Shown: in pieces, positions 60,925-64,000 of the stretch | Numbering within the stretch: position 1 is the stretch's first letter | Layout: each line of letters begins with the position of its first letter | Assembly: GCA_011037195.1 (NCBI GenBank) | Contig: JAAEAF010002578.1 | Location: 43,261 to 107,260 of the forward strand | Reading direction: 5' to 3' | Length of the DNA stretch: 64,000 bases | Source: Triatoma infestans | Lineage: Eukaryota > Arthropoda > Insecta > Hemiptera > Reduviidae | Translations under genes and position numbers: made by a program | The notes under the pieces: model-generated | Told to the model about the DNA's origin: nothing | What the model saw: the letters and a program-made list of their open reading frames with translations, nothing else | The model's database searches: none

Positions 60925-61215
60925 GAGTATCTGTTACATGCAGTTACTTGGGGAGTAGCGACGGGGTACCACAGCCCAGTACTTCATCAGAACAGTACAT
61001 AATACACTTAAACTACAGAACAATACAGAACATTCTACACTTTACAGACAAGGACAAACACAGTACACAAACTAGGGTCTTCGTCTCTAGTTAATTAGCG
61101 AAAGCCAAGGGATTAACTCAGTGGTAGCGTGCTGGACTAGCAACGCGGAAGTACCGGGTTCGAATCCCAGCATGCTGCCTTTAGATTTTTTCTTCCAGGA
61201 GCTATAAAATTTACT
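60925..61215 (+). repeat. Composite SINE, copy 4 (3' truncated)
   Basis: 5' unit GTATCTGTTACATGCAGTTA, head GGGATTAACTCAGTGGTAGC with B box CGGGTTCGAATCC; the tail stops after TTTTTTCTTCCAGGAGCT. Confidence 0.82.
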
Positions 61216-62371
61216 GTAGGAGGAGTTTGCTGTAGTTGCTTGTACAGATAATAACGCTCTGTGTTTCATTATTCAAAAAAGTGGTTTAAAATTATCGTAC
61301 CTCAGTGATTTTTGGCAGGGACGTAGTTTAATGAGCGTTCTAGTATACGTTAGAATTTTATTGAAATCTATTGAGTGGTTCGTGAGATTTTGTTTAATAA
61401 ATCTTCAGTGTTTTAAAGCGTGTGTCAGTTGGTGGGGGAATCAAGTTGGACTTCTCTCATGTAAGTTCCCCTCTCTTACTTATTTCATCTATTATTGATA
61501 GATTTTGGTTGATATTTATTCAACTGTTTACAAAGCTCTGTTTACTTGTAAACAACTCTTTTTATTATGGAAATTTGTTTACTCTTCTTACTTCTGTATA
61601 TTTCATTGATAATAATTTTGTTTCTGTCGCAATATTTTCACACTACGAATATTAAGTGAAACTCATTACAAGTAAAAGTTGAATTAATTATCGACATATC
61701 AGTTCATTTTCTCATCATTATATATTTTGACTTTCTTTTATTAAAGAAAGAAATTTTAAGAGTAAACAGCAAATGCAGTGTGAAGATCCGCCCAAATTAT
61801 TTACTTGTGGAAGGCTCTAAGTTCACTTGGTCCAACTGTGAAGGATTATGCTTCTCTGGTGAAGATGGCTCCGAAAAACTCAACACCTTAGTGGGAAGTG
61901 ATCTCTCAGGTTTTGTTATGGCGCTGAGAACTGACTCTCTTCCTACGGATTATTTCTCCAAGGTTAATTCTCAAACTCCTCGCCAGCTGTTGGCCGTCAG
62001 TTCTCTACATGAAGTTAACTTGTCGTCTGCGAGAAGAATTCTATTTCTGTTGTTTGTTATAGCATTTCCGGTTTGAAATCGAAAATTGATAATTATCCTA
62101 TTTCTTTTTTGACTTTCATTAAAAAGTTTGATTCCTTTATTTTAATTGAAACTTTTGTTTTTGACGATTCTTTTTCGAATTTTAATAATCATTTCTCAGA
62201 ATTTAGTTTAGTGTAGGAGCCAGCTATGAGGTATTCTAGTCATGGTCGAGCGAGCGGCGGTAAGTTGTATGGCGTGAGACGATCTATTAATAATATAGAT
62301 TTGTGGGTGTTTTCTTTAATGGGACACCCTGCCATTGGTATGCGCATAACGATATCAGTTGTTCTTTATTA
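61216..62371. other. Intergenic, with an unassigned 98-codon frame
   Basis: The + frame at 61780-62076 (VEGSKFTWSNCEGLCFSGED) is open but I recognise no family. It shows no ACP or TE motif, so it does not complete the FAS-like gene. A CAGGGTGTCCCATTAAAG terminus, reversed, lies at 62314-62331. Confidence 0.4.
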
Positions 62372-63313
62372 CCGTATAAAGAAAAACGTTCGGACATGAC
62401 CGCTCTGTTTAGGGACTGCTCAAAAAGAGATTCCCTGATCGCAGAAACAAGAGAAAAGAGTTAATTGCGCCAGTTTGGAAGATCAACAGGCAACCCTCAG
62501 AGCCATGGGCCCCCAAGAAAGCCAATGCTTAAACCAAAAGAGTTTTTTATTGATAATTTGAAGATCTATTTTCTTAGTAAGTCTATTATCAGAAAAGGAA
62601 AGTGTTTTCAGAATATATTTAAAGTGCAAAGGTCAAAGTGGGATCAAAGGATTCCAGAGCTGATTCTATTGTGAGCATGTAATTTGGCGTAAGGAAGGAA
62701 GAGAAAATAACTTTTTAATGAAGAATCTCTGAAATTTCTCTAATAAATCATAAGACTGGAAACCCCAAACCTGAGCACCATAGCAAACCACAGAACGCGA
62801 AACACTTTTATAAACTTCGAATTTAGCATCTGAATTTATGCCACACTCTATTTAATCCAAGTTTAGCTACCGAGATTCTCTCTTCTAGATGGACAGAAAA
62901 AGATAGGCAAGGAATTAAGGTCACGCTAAGGTATTTGTACCTGTTCACCACCTCGATAATACCATCTCTCCAAAGGAGCCAACCTCCCACCGTTTTGAAA
63001 AATCATTATTTTTGATTTGGCCAGGTTCACAGAGAGATTTTACTGATCGCAATAACTCTCCAAAATTTTAATATTTCTTTGCAGTGCTATAGGATTATCC
63101 GTCAGTAACACAATGTCATCGGCATAAAGAAGGATCTTAATTTTTGTGTCACCAACAAGAACCCCACTTTCTAGGATCATCCACAAATAAAGGAAACAGA
63201 ATCGGGATTAGGAGGCAGTCCTGCCTTACTCCTGAACTAACTTGAAAGTAATCTGAATTCCCTTCGTGCCCTCGGACTGATGATAATAAAAAAGAGTAAA
63301 GCTTTTTGAGAAT
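62372..63313 (-). pseudogene. Non-LTR retrotransposon RT, inverted segment
   Basis: On the minus strand, 63290-62980 reads VSSGVRQDCLL (RT motif SSGVRQGCLL) and KILLYADDIVLLTD, the catalytic YADD of non-LTR reverse transcriptase, then a thumb-like region to about 62372. Several stops. The lower part (62372-62722) is an inverted copy of 63314-63682. Confidence 0.85.
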
Positions 63314-64000
63314 TTTCATTAAAAAGTTATTTTCTCTTCCTTCCTCTACGCCAAATTACATGCTCACAATAGAATCAGCTCTGGAATCCTTTGATCCCAC
63401 TCATTGCCTTTGCACTTTAAATATATTCTGAAAACACTTTCCTTTTCTGATAATAGACTTACTAAGAAAATAGCTCTTCAAATTATCAATAAAAAACTCT
63501 TTTGGTTAAAGCATTGGCTTTCTTGGGCAAGGACCTATTCCCATGGCTCTGAGGGTTGCCTCGTTGATCTTCCAAACTGGCGCAATTAACTCTTTTCTCT
63601 TGTTTCTGCGATCAGGGAATCTCTTTTTGAGCAGTCCCTAAACCGAGCGGTCATGTCCGAACGTTTTTCTTTATACGGTCACTTAGTTTGTGAACATAAA
63701 TATTGCGTAACGGCCTCTTTTCGTGATAAATTAAACTTCCTTGAACTGCGATGGTTTTTCAAGCGCGAGGGGAACTTCTGTATTTAAACCATAGGCCTTG
63801 GTTAGATAGAGACTTCGACGAAGAAAAGTTTCTCTTTGTAATTATAAGGTTCGCGAGGAGATCTACCACTTTCTGGGGGAATGTTCTTCTATTATCTGAG
63901 TTTCGTCAAATTTATTTCAGAAAACTACTCTCTCCAGGGAGGAGATCATTGGGTTCTTGTCTGGTCAGGTCCACCCTCGCCCTCTGTTAGGCTATGCTCG
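63314..64000 (+). pseudogene. Non-LTR retrotransposon C-terminal part, direct segment
   Basis: 63314-63682 matches 62372-62722 in reverse. Beyond it the + strand continues alone with NYKVREEIYHFLGECSS and EEIIGFLSGQVHPRPLL, like the cysteine-rich C-terminus of non-LTR Pol. It runs off the window, so the 3' end is unseen. Confidence 0.75.

Noticed and set aside
61780..62076. 98-codon frame as the missing ACP or TE part of the FAS-like gene.
   Set aside because: No DSL phosphopantetheine motif and no GxSxG; no in-phase acceptor joining from exon 31.

Overview
This window is eukaryotic, AT-rich and transposon-dense. Intron-split genes, Tc1/mariner, hAT, Jockey-like, Penelope-like and Ty3/gypsy elements and tRNA-derived SINEs point to an arthropod, most likely an insect; I cannot name the species. 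There is one host gene, on the + strand, spread over about 49 kb (11233-60003). I reconstruct 31 coding exons by matching splice sites and reading frames. The exons sum to 5,628 nt, which is 1,875 residues plus a stop, with every junction in phase and no internal stop. The product is an animal-type multidomain fatty acid synthase (FAS) homologue in the order KS - AT - DH - pseudo-methyltransferase - ER - KR.

The protein looks like a pseudo-enzyme FAS. The KS nucleophile Cys is Trp (W163) and the first catalytic His is Asp (D295). The NADPH loops of ER and KR have lost their glycines, and the KR catalytic Ser/Tyr segment is not recognisable. No acyl carrier protein (ACP) or thioesterase (TE) follows. 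By contrast the malonyl/acetyl transferase residues (S587, R612, H689) and the dehydratase pair (H878, D1032) are kept, and the reading frame is intact through all 31 exons. This combination of selective active-site loss and preserved frame is the most interesting feature of the window.

Layout: 1-3646 is a broken Ty3/gypsy element whose 3' LTR is interrupted by a reversed piece of integrase sequence. 5.2-11.0 kb holds members of a roughly 1-kb repeat family, a SINE split by a hAT-type element with a perfect 8-bp target duplication, and a composite SINE. 11.2-28.4 kb carries exons 1-14 (KS, AT, start of DH), with a mariner, a Tc1-like element, a Penelope-like foldback and a palindromic cluster of hammerhead-like units in the introns. 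28.4-38.5 kb is a 10-kb intron with a near-complete gypsy element (350/377-bp LTRs, 4-bp target duplication), a Jockey tail, a solo LTR and a Penelope-like GIY-YIG fragment. 38.5-60.0 kb carries exons 15-31 (DH, pseudo-MT, ER, KR), again interspersed with retroelements and a second mariner. 60-64 kb is repeats ending in a non-LTR retrotransposon arranged head-to-head with itself.

Except for the FAS-like gene I see no host gene. All other coding traces are decayed mobile elements. Tandem simple repeats and SINE-type tRNA-like heads account for most of the rest; several intronic stretches remain unexplained and are listed as such.
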